Assembly: GCF_014518315.1 (NCBI RefSeq)
Contig: NZ_JACVEL010000006.1
Span: forward strand, 1 to 64,000
DNA length: 64,000 nucleotides
From: Taishania pollutisoli
Lineage (GTDB): Bacteria; Bacteroidota; Bacteroidia; Flavobacteriales_D; Crocinitomicaceae
Direction of reading: 5' to 3'
Of this stretch, positions 1-9,900 are shown in pieces (positions within the stretch are counted from its first letter, which is position 1; each line of letters begins with the position of its first letter). The notes beneath the pieces are model-generated. The model was not told the DNA's origin. It saw only the letters and a list, made by a program, of their open reading frames with translations, and searched no databases. The translations under genes and the position numbers were made by a program.

Positions 1-617
1 ACCTCAATGTACGAAGGACAGACCGTCGGGTCTTCCGCATCCTGTAAGGTCACAATGTACGTGCCGTTGCTACTGTAGGTGTGAAAGGGGGACGCCTGGG
101 TCGAATGGACTCCGTCCCCAAAGCCCCACAAAGGACTCGTAATGCCTAAACTCGCTAAGTTCGCACTGAAACTGTAACTCCCGCAGCTCCCTGACCCGGC
201 TGTAATCGAACCCGTAACCGGGGTGCCGTAAAAGACCGTCTCGCTCAACGTGAAGGAAGAGGGGGTACAATCCGAAATGCTGAACTCAAAAACTGCTTCT
301 ACAAAACCACAGCCTTCAGTGGGTAAACTCAATAAGGTGTCCAATAAGCCCAGTCCCCCGAACGGAAAATCCGTGACGACCAAATTACCGTAACTGTAAC
401 TCTGAGTAAGTCCATTGCTCCAGTATAAATGCAACGTCCCGGATTTTAACGTAACTCGACGGGCTGTAACACCCGAATTCAATCCAAAATAAAACTGATA
501 GTCGCCATTCACATCCTCAACACGCGTGAAATGATAATCCGTAACATCGCACTGGGAATGTAGTGATCCAAAGGAAATAATAATTGTAAAAAATAAAATG
601 AGTGTATGGCGTAGCAT
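1..617 (-). CDS. Secreted PKD-domain surface protein, 3' part outside window
   Basis: The reading frame starts at an ATG at 617 and stays open to the window edge, so only about 205 N-terminal residues are visible. It begins with a signal peptide (MLRHTLILFFTIIISFGSLH) followed by SQC. Near residues 165-200 there is a PKD-like stretch (LWGFGDG, HTYSSNGTY, IVTLQDAEDP), as in extracellular beta-sandwich domains of Bacteroidota adhesins. Such proteins are usually long and end in a T9SS sorting domain or a gliding-motility-type C-terminus, which cannot be checked here. It is the last visible gene of the eight-gene minus-strand cluster, 26 bases after the S74-domain gene. The call as secreted PKD protein is fairly secure; the biological role is unknown. 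Confidence 0.75.
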   Translation of the reverse strand, partial: MLRHTLILFFTIIISFGSLHSQCDVTDYHFTRVEDVNGDYQFYFGLNSGVTARRVTLKSGTLHLYWSNGLTQSYSYGNLVVTDFPFGGLGLLDTLLSLPTEGCGFVEAVFEFSISDCTPSSFTLSETVFYGTPVTGSITAGSGSCGSYSFSANLASLGITSPLWGFGDGVHSTQASPFHTYSSNGTYIVTLQDAEDPTVCPSYIE

Positions 618-643
618 CAGTTTTCAGTATTTAAACGTGTGTG

Positions 644-1762
644 TTATCTTTTTTCCAGTACTTCTATACGTTTTACCAACTTGTCTAATTCTGCTCTCAT
701 TGCATCAATTTGCTTTTGTTGGTTCTCATTTTCAGTAATCAATGTCTTTACTGCTTCTGTTGACAAAACAGACAATGCATTGTAATTGACCACTTTAATC
801 GGAGTTGTTATATTTCGCCCCATTTCATCTTTACGCACCGGATAATTATATTGGCGAACAAGTGTTGGAAACAATTTTTCTAATTCCTGTGAGATCACAC
901 CATAGTGGATCTCTCCTGGTTGGGATTTTAATTCATAGGAATAGAATTTAACGTTCTTCAAATTTTCTTTTAATTCATTCCCACTTTGCTGTCCGCTTAG
1001 TGTCCTGATATTTGCTTTCAATGTTGAATCCGAAATAATGTACCCTGCATGTTGATAGATATCTCCGTGTACATGTAAATCAGCACCTTCCACTCCACTC
1101 CCTATATTCACAGACTGTCCATTCCAAAATTGTAAATCCAATGATCCTTCATCGTAATTGATTTCATTACTATGCCCTGATACAATTGAAGGATTCCCAG
1201 GATAAGCAGTCCCGGTGCCTCCAAATTTAAGCGGACTTGACATACCAGAAGTTCCATAATCTGTGAAAACCTGAAGTGGGTACGTAGTAAGATTGGCCTG
1301 CTCTTGCGTAGAAGTCGGTGATGGGTTACCATTAATCATTACAAATCCCTGGTTGGTTCCTGTTGGGCTATAATAGATATTCCCGGGATAAGCTGTGTTA
1401 TCCACCCACAAAGAAGAACTTGACACAACTGTTGTATTTGCCAATTGTTTCCACTGTGTTGCAATAGCATCAAAATACCAAAACCCATAGTTAGGTCCTG
1501 AGTTTGTCACAAATACAATCAATCCGTCTTCTCCCGGAACAATATTCCCTGGTGCCAATACTCCACCAGATGAAATTGCCGCGTACGTAACACGAGGAAT
1601 CAATACCCCTTTTTCATTAGAAACAACATCCAGCATTGCGTTTTTAGATGGGGGTACCTGATCATTTGCAATGGACACTCCCTGAGGCGTATTTTGTGCG
1701 AATGCACTGCTCATCAACGAAACAAGTGTGATTGAAAGTGCAATGGTATTAACAATTTTCAT
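644..1762 (-). CDS. Tail-fibre-domain surface protein with S74-type intramolecular chaperone
   Basis: A 372-residue protein with a signal peptide (MKIVNTIALSITLVSLMSSA, cleavage near FAQ). Residues 25-110 resemble the N-terminal region of Bacteroidota tail-fibre-domain proteins. The C-terminus carries a peptidase S74 / endosialidase-type chaperone module: SDSTLK at 244-249, GEIHYGVISQELEKLFP near 285-300, and a terminal coiled coil (about 340-372) ending KRIEVLEKR. In the family, Ser and Lys five residues apart form the self-cleaving dyad; both are present (Ser244, Lys249). S74 modules trimerise fibres and are then released. It lies 16 bases after the 1463-residue RHS-like gene and is probably co-transcribed, suggesting a trimeric appendage belonging to the same surface apparatus. 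Whether cleavage occurs is not shown by sequence. Confidence 0.8.
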   Translation of the reverse strand: MKIVNTIALSITLVSLMSSAFAQNTPQGVSIANDQVPPSKNAMLDVVSNEKGVLIPRVTYAAISSGGVLAPGNIVPGEDGLIVFVTNSGPNYGFWYFDAIATQWKQLANTTVVSSSSLWVDNTAYPGNIYYSPTGTNQGFVMINGNPSPTSTQEQANLTTYPLQVFTDYGTSGMSSPLKFGGTGTAYPGNPSIVSGHSNEINYDEGSLDLQFWNGQSVNIGSGVEGADLHVHGDIYQHAGYIISDSTLKANIRTLSGQQSGNELKENLKNVKFYSYELKSQPGEIHYGVISQELEKLFPTLVRQYNYPVRKDEMGRNITTPIKVVNYNALSVLSTEAVKTLITENENQQKQIDAMRAELDKLVKRIEVLEKR

Positions 1763-1778
1763 AGTCTATTTTATTATT

Positions 1779-4700
1779 TTATTCAACATTAATGATTTCA
1801 CTGTACTGGATATTCATATCTCTACAATCCTCTTCTTCGGATTCGATTACATATGGAGCTCCATCTCTACAATTTGTTTGCAGATTGTCCATAAACGGAA
1901 TAAATTCTCCGCTGCGAACACGTAACAATTTTTCCGGTATTTTATACGTAGGGTCATACAAGGTAATGAGACGTTGCGGGACAGAAGGGCAAACCTCTAC
2001 TCCTCCTCCGACTTTTGGAATAAGCATTCCACAATTCGATTCAGAATAGGTAGGGAATTGGCTCATACACGTCAAGGGATCTACACATGCTTGCCGGAGT
2101 TCATCCACATAATTCTCACATGCCAAAACAGCCTGTGAAACCATTGCATCTACCTGAGCCATCGATACCTGCCCGGTCGTTGACCCGTCCACACATTCAA
2201 CAATTTCGTAACAATTGAAATTGAGCATTTGCACAATCTGGCTTCGGAAATAATCCTGGCGTTCACTACAACTGCTGCGTGCATTGTTAAAATCACTATT
2301 GATCATCTCTTGTAAAGAATCACAATCGATTGGTTGAAGGGGTGGAAGACTGCCACACAAGGTATTGTTCGGGTCATCATCCAGGTCACCTGCAGGAACT
2401 GTTTTTGAAGCCTGTACATAAAACATATAGCGTTCCATGGCATTCCAGTTATGGTGATCTGTATCAATACACGGCGGAGCATAACACAATGCCATCCCGG
2501 AAAAATCATGGTAGCAAGTCGTCAACTCCAATGCTGCTGAGGAAGCCAGTGGATAAGCACTTTCAACATTTCCGGGTGAATTCATAAAAGGAGCGCCAGC
2601 AGCAAGGTCGATGTCCGGATCGTATTCAAAATACTTAAACATCCACGCCGGCGACTTGATATTGTCATAACGTAATTTATCCGTAAGCAATGTTGTCGTG
2701 TAATTTGGAGGATTACTGTTGTCTTCTTCTACTTTTTTCGCATAGATTGCCTCTCTGTTACTCTCATAATCAGAGAAATCATTCATCAGAATCGGGGTGT
2801 TTACTTCTCCTAAATAAGATTGTATATCTCCACTCGTTAATGGAGACGAATCTTGTTGGGGGAGGTCAATAATTGCAGCAAATTTGTATCCTGCACACGA
2901 CATGAATGTGTTCGGAATATCGTATTGAATCGCCATTGGAGAAGCACCTGAACTTCCGTCTCCTTCTCCAGCAAGATCATCCGATAGTTTTTTCATTTTT
3001 TTGGAAATGATAAAACTTACCAATTGTTGTAATAACCCCTGATTTCCATCAGCACTGTCCGGATCATCACTGTGTCCTCCTGCTACGGTACCATCATCTC
3101 CACCTGAAGAAGCATCATTGTCTTCATCACTATTCACACCATCATAAATGTTAAATCCGCTTGGTGTTTTCAACATTTCGAAATAGGCACGGATTGTACT
3201 GTACCAGCATTCATACAAGGCATCACAGGTATAATACGGTCCGTAAAATTCTTGTGGCGCTCCCGCCGGAACTAAATCACCTGTCGAATTGTAAACAGGT
3301 ACAGATCCAGTAGGGCTATCCCACACCCAATCACTTCCGCTTTTGTATGCATTTCCTGTAAAATACTGGTCCGTGAGCATGTGGAAAATCATGTTGTCAA
3401 AATGAGAACGAAACGGGTCATTAGAAGATGCAGGAATAGTACCACCGAATCCATTCATTCCACCTGTTGCATTCCCGATTCCCCATTCTGTGAGGTATGC
3501 GGTCGGATTTCCATCTTGCACAATTTCTTCATACAGTGTCCGGAATATATCTGAAAACAACACATCATCAGGGGTCAATGTTTGCAGAGGGTCTTCAAGA
3601 ATGGTTTCAATCCGCTTACAAACTTCATACTTCTCCACCTGAGGAATATCGGCCCCGAGGTCTCCGCAACAAGAAGTCGTCATGACCAACTGAGAGGTAT
3701 TGACTTCCGAAGTAGGCTGCCCCTGTCCGTCCAATACAAATCCATATTGTAATGTATAGTCCGGATTAAAAACAAAGTTTGCAGGGAAACCAAAGTCAGA
3801 AACCATCCTGTTGAAATACGTTCCCAATGTTCCTGTCCAGAAATGATTCTGGTATCCTGAACCTTCAAAGCAATCAGCAGGTTGCCCGATACATGACGGC
3901 CCTGCCGCTGCATGCCCTGCCGCCAAATTCGTAATTAATGTATCCAACATCTCATTAAATATGTCCAGATCTTCCTGGGAAGTAGTACTATTCATCCACG
4001 TTGCAACCAAGTCAACCAATGGTGCCAGGTATTGTTGCGCTGCCGGAATTTCATATGCTGTTGCAGGATCTGTCATGGAAGTCACAATCTTCTGGATTTT
4101 CCAGTTACCTGCGGGTAATGTTACCTGATTTCCGTTTGTCGTATATAGTCCTGCTCCCGCTTCGATGGTATACCATGTAAAATTTGATCCAGGAATTGCA
4201 TTCGAACAATCTCCAAGGCTGACATCCATATATTGCGTACCAAATTTTTCACCTGTCACGATATTTGATACAATAAAACGTACTTCAAAATTACAGTTTC
4301 CACCCGGACACCCCCCTTCTGCTGCTGTGATACTTTGCGTACACGGGAAATAATCTACTGTTATTGTTGTTTGCTGATCCAATGTCAATACTTTCGAGCT
4401 GATGAATTTGCTGTCAGAAAGGGTGTTTACAACAATTTCATCCGCAACTTCCATTCCTAATTTCCCTGCATTTCCGGGATTATCAATTGCCAGTAAATTA
4501 TCCGGCACAACACTGCTCATAGCCGTTGCAATCGTTAACCCTTCGATAGTTGTATAGGCGATGGTCCCTGTACCGTTCGGGTCGAGTGTAACCGTTTTCA
4601 GAATATTCACTGCTGGTGGAGCCTCATCCCCAAAAACAGCTATTAATTCATCATCTGAAGGGGTCCCGTAAAAAATACGGGAAGTTCTCCCTTGCCCGAT

Positions 4701-6170
4701 TGCATGAACTTTTCCTATTCCGGAGGATTCTGCAACTCTTCCTGAACCATCTGTCAAATAAATTGTCCTTGAAAACGGGTATCCTTCCGCATCCGGAATG
4801 GTGTAATCTGAAGTATTGTTTTCTGAATAATAGCTGAATGCGGAAGAACCGTCGTCTTTTGCTGTTCCCGGAGCCTGAATATTTGCATCCGCATCAAAAT
4901 CATCAGCCGTGTATAATTGCCCGTTCGCATTCAATAGAAATTCATCTTTATACCCATTCAATCCTGAAGTACTCATTGGCACAGGAAGTGTATTCAATGT
5001 AGGACGCCCCAGGTAATCCATCACCGTTTGTGAGATTACTGATTTCCCTGAAGAAGCTGCATATGCCTGCGTTTGTACCGTTTGTAATAAGTTATTGGCA
5101 TAGATCATTCCTTCACCAATTTTGTTTCCTTCCGAAATAACCCTGGAATACATCCAGTTTTTCGTATCATCCGGATCTTCCAGGAAGAAAGCAAATGGTG
5201 TAGAAGGAATGCCTGGTATTGTCAAATTCACTGTTAATCCTTGCTGGTATGAATTGGACCAGGTTCCTAAATTCTTTGCATTCGAGAAACCTCCCGGGTA
5301 GAAATTCCCGACACCTCTGACTCGCCAGATATAAAATCCGGTTCCTTCGGCGACGGTAAGACGAACTGCTTTTGCTCCGTTGGTTGTTTCAATTTTCAAT
5401 GCATTGTTCCAGTCAACTGTTGCTTCGATTGCATTGTCTTGTGTATTCGCCGGATTCGTGTTTTCTAATTTCAGAATTTGAATTTCATAATTCGGGAAAT
5501 TGTGTGCGGTAGCTGCCCAGTCGAACACCAACACTCTCGAAGTTTGTGTATTTCCTGAAAATGCAGTAACAACAGGTGCTGCTGCCTGGTTTTGGTTCGT
5601 TTCCAATCGCACATCTACACCGTACTTTGTCGTTACGCTCGCACTCAACTTCTGATGATTGGCTACATACCCCCGAATTTCGTTTTGTTGGGCGCTATAA
5701 GCCGGACCGATGATCAACGACAGGGGATCGGAAACATTGGTCATTTCAATTTCCACCTTTTCCAGATCATACAAATCGCATAGGCTGGTGATGTCCTTAT
5801 GAAATACAGCTACTGCATGTTCTGAATTGATCGCCAATTGAGCCGTTTCACTTTCAACCGGTGTCGGATTACCTACTTCATAAAAGTGGCAGGTAAATGT
5901 GATTTCATGATCGCCTATAACAGCTCCGTTATTTGCATCTCCCAATAAGAAAATGTCATCAACGGTCCAGGCAACTGTCAACTTAGATGATGTTACCTTA
6001 TGATTTAACGGAGAAATTACCGGGGAAGCTGTAATATTGACATCAAATGTATTTGACGACGCAACTGTACTTCCTTTCCGTTCATCTGAATAAGTTTGAG
6101 TATCCACCTGCGCAACGACTGTGGTTGTTATCCATATCGAAGTAAGTACCAGTGTACAAAATAGCTTCAT
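1779..6170 (-). CDS. Giant RHS-associated secreted protein (1463 aa)
   Basis: The start chosen is the ATG at 6170, one base after the stop of the upstream gene; it gives a signal peptide (MKLFCTLVLTSIWITTTVVA). An in-frame ATG at 6197 would add nine residues. Around residues 370-560 is a Bacteroidota RHS-associated pattern: VMDYLGRPTLNTLPVP, then YLTDGSGRVAESSGIGKVHA, FYGTPSDDELIAVFGDEA, LDPNGTGTIAYTTIEG. I know this pattern from large secreted YD/RHS-type proteins of this phylum. The remaining two thirds has no family I recognise; it is rich in Cys, Asp and Asn. There are no clear C-terminal RHS core repeats, toxin domain or T9SS tail. The gene follows a possible LolA-fold gene and precedes the S74 gene. 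It may be the second half of a two-protein shell with the 2045-residue protein (inference). Confidence 0.7.
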   Translation of the reverse strand: MKLFCTLVLTSIWITTTVVAQVDTQTYSDERKGSTVASSNTFDVNITASPVISPLNHKVTSSKLTVAWTVDDIFLLGDANNGAVIGDHEITFTCHFYEVGNPTPVESETAQLAINSEHAVAVFHKDITSLCDLYDLEKVEIEMTNVSDPLSLIIGPAYSAQQNEIRGYVANHQKLSASVTTKYGVDVRLETNQNQAAAPVVTAFSGNTQTSRVLVFDWAATAHNFPNYEIQILKLENTNPANTQDNAIEATVDWNNALKIETTNGAKAVRLTVAEGTGFYIWRVRGVGNFYPGGFSNAKNLGTWSNSYQQGLTVNLTIPGIPSTPFAFFLEDPDDTKNWMYSRVISEGNKIGEGMIYANNLLQTVQTQAYAASSGKSVISQTVMDYLGRPTLNTLPVPMSTSGLNGYKDEFLLNANGQLYTADDFDADANIQAPGTAKDDGSSAFSYYSENNTSDYTIPDAEGYPFSRTIYLTDGSGRVAESSGIGKVHAIGQGRTSRIFYGTPSDDELIAVFGDEAPPAVNILKTVTLDPNGTGTIAYTTIEGLTIATAMSSVVPDNLLAIDNPGNAGKLGMEVADEIVVNTLSDSKFISSKVLTLDQQTTITVDYFPCTQSITAAEGGCPGGNCNFEVRFIVSNIVTGEKFGTQYMDVSLGDCSNAIPGSNFTWYTIEAGAGLYTTNGNQVTLPAGNWKIQKIVTSMTDPATAYEIPAAQQYLAPLVDLVATWMNSTTSQEDLDIFNEMLDTLITNLAAGHAAAGPSCIGQPADCFEGSGYQNHFWTGTLGTYFNRMVSDFGFPANFVFNPDYTLQYGFVLDGQGQPTSEVNTSQLVMTTSCCGDLGADIPQVEKYEVCKRIETILEDPLQTLTPDDVLFSDIFRTLYEEIVQDGNPTAYLTEWGIGNATGGMNGFGGTIPASSNDPFRSHFDNMIFHMLTDQYFTGNAYKSGSDWVWDSPTGSVPVYNSTGDLVPAGAPQEFYGPYYTCDALYECWYSTIRAYFEMLKTPSGFNIYDGVNSDEDNDASSGGDDGTVAGGHSDDPDSADGNQGLLQQLVSFIISKKMKKLSDDLAGEGDGSSGASPMAIQYDIPNTFMSCAGYKFAAIIDLPQQDSSPLTSGDIQSYLGEVNTPILMNDFSDYESNREAIYAKKVEEDNSNPPNYTTTLLTDKLRYDNIKSPAWMFKYFEYDPDIDLAAGAPFMNSPGNVESAYPLASSAALELTTCYHDFSGMALCYAPPCIDTDHHNWNAMERYMFYVQASKTVPAGDLDDDPNNTLCGSLPPLQPIDCDSLQEMINSDFNNARSSCSERQDYFRSQIVQMLNFNCYEIVECVDGSTTGQVSMAQVDAMVSQAVLACENYVDELRQACVDPLTCMSQFPTYSESNCGMLIPKVGGGVEVCPSVPQRLITLYDPTYKIPEKLLRVRSGEFIPFMDNLQTNCRDGAPYVIESEEEDCRDMNIQYSEIINVE

Positions 6171-6171
6171 A

Positions 6172-6903
6172 TTAATTCGCAATAAGCTCATATCCATTGT
6201 ATTTAGGCTTTAATTTTCCTTTTGAGTCCAAGAACATTCCGACAAGGTCTTTTGGAAATGTGTATTTATAATCTGTTTGAAAATCGTAGTATGTTATGCT
6301 CATCCTTCGGAGTTGGTATCCTTTTCCGTAGGAAGTAATTGTTTTTTTCAACTTTTTTGTTTTTGAATCAAAATAATAGGTCAACTTATCTGCATAAAAC
6401 CCATTGATTTTTAATTGAGACACATCCAAAACTACCTTGTAGAGCCCTTTCTCGCTCACTTCAGAACACTCTGATACTGTCGCTTTGCTGATAATGTGTT
6501 CCTGGTTGTTGAGAAATGTGCCGAAAATCCCCGCACCGTCAAATTCCGGATCTGATTCCGGATTTCGACTTACCAAAATCTTTTTTTGTTTGTGCATCAC
6601 TGTAAATACGTACTCTTTATTGGTGTATGTCGAAATTTCGCTGCTGATCAGATGTACCTGATCCGCAGAAACGTAGTATTTCACGCGTTGCTTTGGTGAA
6701 CTAACATCCGAATCCCAATAACTCAACTCTTGTTCAAAATCAACATAATACACTTTCCCTGCTGCCGGTTTTCCTAATTTCCGGATTTGTTCATTGTATT
6801 TTTTTACCATGTCAATGCACTGAGCATCTGTCTGTCCCCGCACAACAAGGACAGACAACAGCACAATGATTACACTCATTATTTTAGGCATTCTTTTACT
6901 CAT
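6172..6903 (-). CDS. Periplasmic protein, possibly LolA-like fold
   Basis: A 243-residue protein with an N-terminal signal peptide (MPKIMSVIIVLLSVLVVRGQ; the start could be 6903 or the internal ATG at 6888). The body reads as repeated beta-strands of the kind seen in LolA/LolB-fold carriers: KVYYVDFEQELSYWD, YYVSADQVHLISSE, ADKLTYYFDSKTKKLKKT. LolA-fold proteins bind lipid or acyl groups in the periplasm. The fold call is from strand pattern and size only, and no single diagnostic motif is present. It overlaps the end of the 2045-residue RHS-like gene by 8 bases and is followed one base later by the 1463-residue gene, so translation of the three is probably coupled and this protein may help export or mature its giant neighbours. 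Confidence 0.5.
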   Translation of the reverse strand: MSKRMPKIMSVIIVLLSVLVVRGQTDAQCIDMVKKYNEQIRKLGKPAAGKVYYVDFEQELSYWDSDVSSPKQRVKYYVSADQVHLISSEISTYTNKEYVFTVMHKQKKILVSRNPESDPEFDGAGIFGTFLNNQEHIISKATVSECSEVSEKGLYKVVLDVSQLKINGFYADKLTYYFDSKTKKLKKTITSYGKGYQLRRMSITYYDFQTDYKYTFPKDLVGMFLDSKGKLKPKYNGYELIAN

Positions 6904-9900
6904 TTCTATTCGCCTTAGGGCTATTCGCCTGTTGCTCTTTCACTGTTTTTCTACCTCTTTCTGTTTCAATAATTGTACGAACCAATGCTCCTTCCGTATT
7001 GTATTCATAAATTACCGCAAAATGCTGGTCATCTAACTGGGCAACTACTTTGAAATCGCTTGGATTATAAACGGTCATGGAAACTCCCGCTTCCAACGGA
7101 TGGAAACACACATCATCCAATAATAATTGATGAGCTGCCGTAGGAAGGTCATACAAGTATTGAATTGTAAATGCATCTCCCACATTTAATCCGGACCATG
7201 TTTTCACATCAACGCTCAACAGGTGCCACTCTCCGACTGTAGCAATTCTGTTCATCGGATACGTCGTATTTCCGAGTTTCAATCGCGGATTACCCTGCAT
7301 TACTTCTGTCAGTAACGGGTCCGGACTTCCTTCATTGGTAAGACGTACCCACACTTTGAATCGCGCACCTTTATCGTGCAGATTTGTTGTCAATTTCAAT
7401 GGCTGTGCAGCAATGACTCCATTGTTGATGGTTGCATAATTCAATGAACGGGTTCCTGTATGTGCTTTAGCGATGGTTTGTCCAAGCGCAGAACCGTTTT
7501 CATAGTCTTCAAACAATACACTTTCATACTCTGCATTTGCAGCTGACATGATTGGCAACAAATTGCCATATCCCAATTTAACAGTACTATAAATTCCCAA
7601 TAGGTTCACTTCTTCCAACGGCTGTCCGTTCGGTGAATATTTCGTCACATACGAAGGACTTTGCCAATGTGGATTCAGTGCTTCTACATCTGTTGTACCT
7701 CCGTCTTTCCACTTGAAGAATTCAAAATTCGTAATTGTTCCGTCCTTATATACTCTTCCTGAAGCAGCATTCGCAGAAGTTCGGTCTCCGATAAACGTGA
7801 AGGAACGAACCGGATAATAGAATGCATTTAATTGATCCAGATCAGACTGATCGAATCCATTGACACCGTTTTGTGCAGCAAATTCTTCTTTTATACGTTC
7901 CATGGACGCAGTTTTCGATACCCCTCCAATGGTATATTGAATATTATCATCGAATCTATTCTTTCTAAATTCCGTAGCAGTTGCAGAGATTACCCGATCC
8001 ATATTGGTCTGGTGCGGATACCATTCATCATTGGTAAACTTCCACAGCGGATTTTCGGAATGTGTCGTGAAACTTCCCGCTGCTGCTGAGAGCAGATTGA
8101 AATTATTCGAATTTTTCGATTTTTTACCCATTTCCGCATAAATCCATGCTGCCGGCAAGTTCATTGTATAATAGACATTGTCTTTATTTTGGTTAGTCGG
8201 ATCTTCTACATCTGTGTCAATTGGCACATGTTCCCGGAAGTCTCCGATTTGATCCGGCGCATCATATGCTGAGGAAACACGTGTAATGATTGGTGATCCA
8301 TCTAGGTCATTAAATGCCAATGTTTCATTGATTGTTCGGATTCCATCCTGGAAAGTCGTTGTTTTTTTCAACCAGGAAGAATGCTTAATCACTCTACTAG
8401 TAATGTGCTGACTCAACTCTGTTTCATCATAGCTTAGTGATAGTCCAAATCCAAACGTAAAAACAATCGGGAACTGAATGAGGAAATTGAGGTCAAGCTC
8501 GACAGAGAAGTCAAACGTACGATCTTCCACCCTTCCTGCATACATTGCAATGTCTTCTTCTTGTCCAAGATTCATTGCTGATTTCTTCAATTTCAGGTTA
8601 CCTGAACCATCTAATTCTCCACTTACGACTGTCTTTGCTTCATTGGTATACTCATTTTCTACCGATGCGTACACCGATGTACTCAATGGATCTACCAGGA
8701 ATTTTTCGTACGTACCATTGTAGGTATATGATCGCTTCAATTTTCCATGAAGGTCGCTTATTTCAAATACAAATCCCTGAGTTATCCACGCTTTGTCCTG
8801 GGAGTAATTGAACATCCCCATCGGAAGTGAAAACTTCGTTTTCTTATAATGGTCTTTGATACGTCCTTCAAATAATTTCCCGGGATCTTTTATTTCCGTA
8901 TGTTTTACTTTTACGGACGGTTCATCTTTACAGGTAATGTATTCATTGATGACAAATCCAGGGGAACTTTTTCCACTGTGAATATTTTTTATCACGACTC
9001 TGGAGTGTCCGATGGAAGCTCCCGGGTACAAGTGCCCTCCCAACGGTCCTTCAGCCCAGCTTTTGTCGCGTCCTGCCATGAGTTTATTTAACACCCCCTG
9101 CTTATAACGTGGAAGGATATCCACCAATGCATTTTCCAGACGGGATGAACCTGGTTCATTCGTTGCGACACCACTCGACTGCCCGTCTTTCGTTTTATAA
9201 ATGTATTCTGATCCATAGATAGACGCTTCTCCCCCTTCAATTCCGGGATTGTACATCAGTAATCGTTTTACACGAACTCCACCTCCTCTTTTTGCTTTTG
9301 GAACAACTAACTTGAACGCAGACATTGCCGGATCGTACGCTTTGGCTACATTTGATTTGGCTGGCTTATTGACAGCGAAAATTGCTCCTGCAATTTTGGC
9401 TCTTAATCCCAATTCACTCGATTTCATGAGGTATTTTTTCACCTCTTTTATTCCTTCTGCATTGCCATTTGCCGTGTTATTGTATGCCTTCTGAAGTAAA
9501 TTTCCATCAATGTTCTCATTATCGAGCAGGTATTGCTGATTATCCATTCCGAGGTTCCCCGAAGTAATAAACTGCTCATAAGCAATTCTTCTCGGAGTAA
9601 GAAATTTTTGAACCCCTTTCTTTGCACCGAGACTTATGAAAATATTTCCATTATCATAAACAATACGGTTTACCGGGCAATATCCTTCTACAAAATCAGG
9701 TTTTCTTGATCCCTGAAGGTTGGCAGCGTCTTCACTCAAATTGTACAGAAACCGGAAATAAAGCATGTTACTTTTTTGACTGTTATCATCTCCATCTTTG
9801 ATCTCATAGTAACTTGCATTAGATCCGTCAAAAGCCATATTTCCATCAAAATATTGTCTGGCAATTTTAAGGAAGTATGCTTTTTTCTCCGCTTCGGTAT

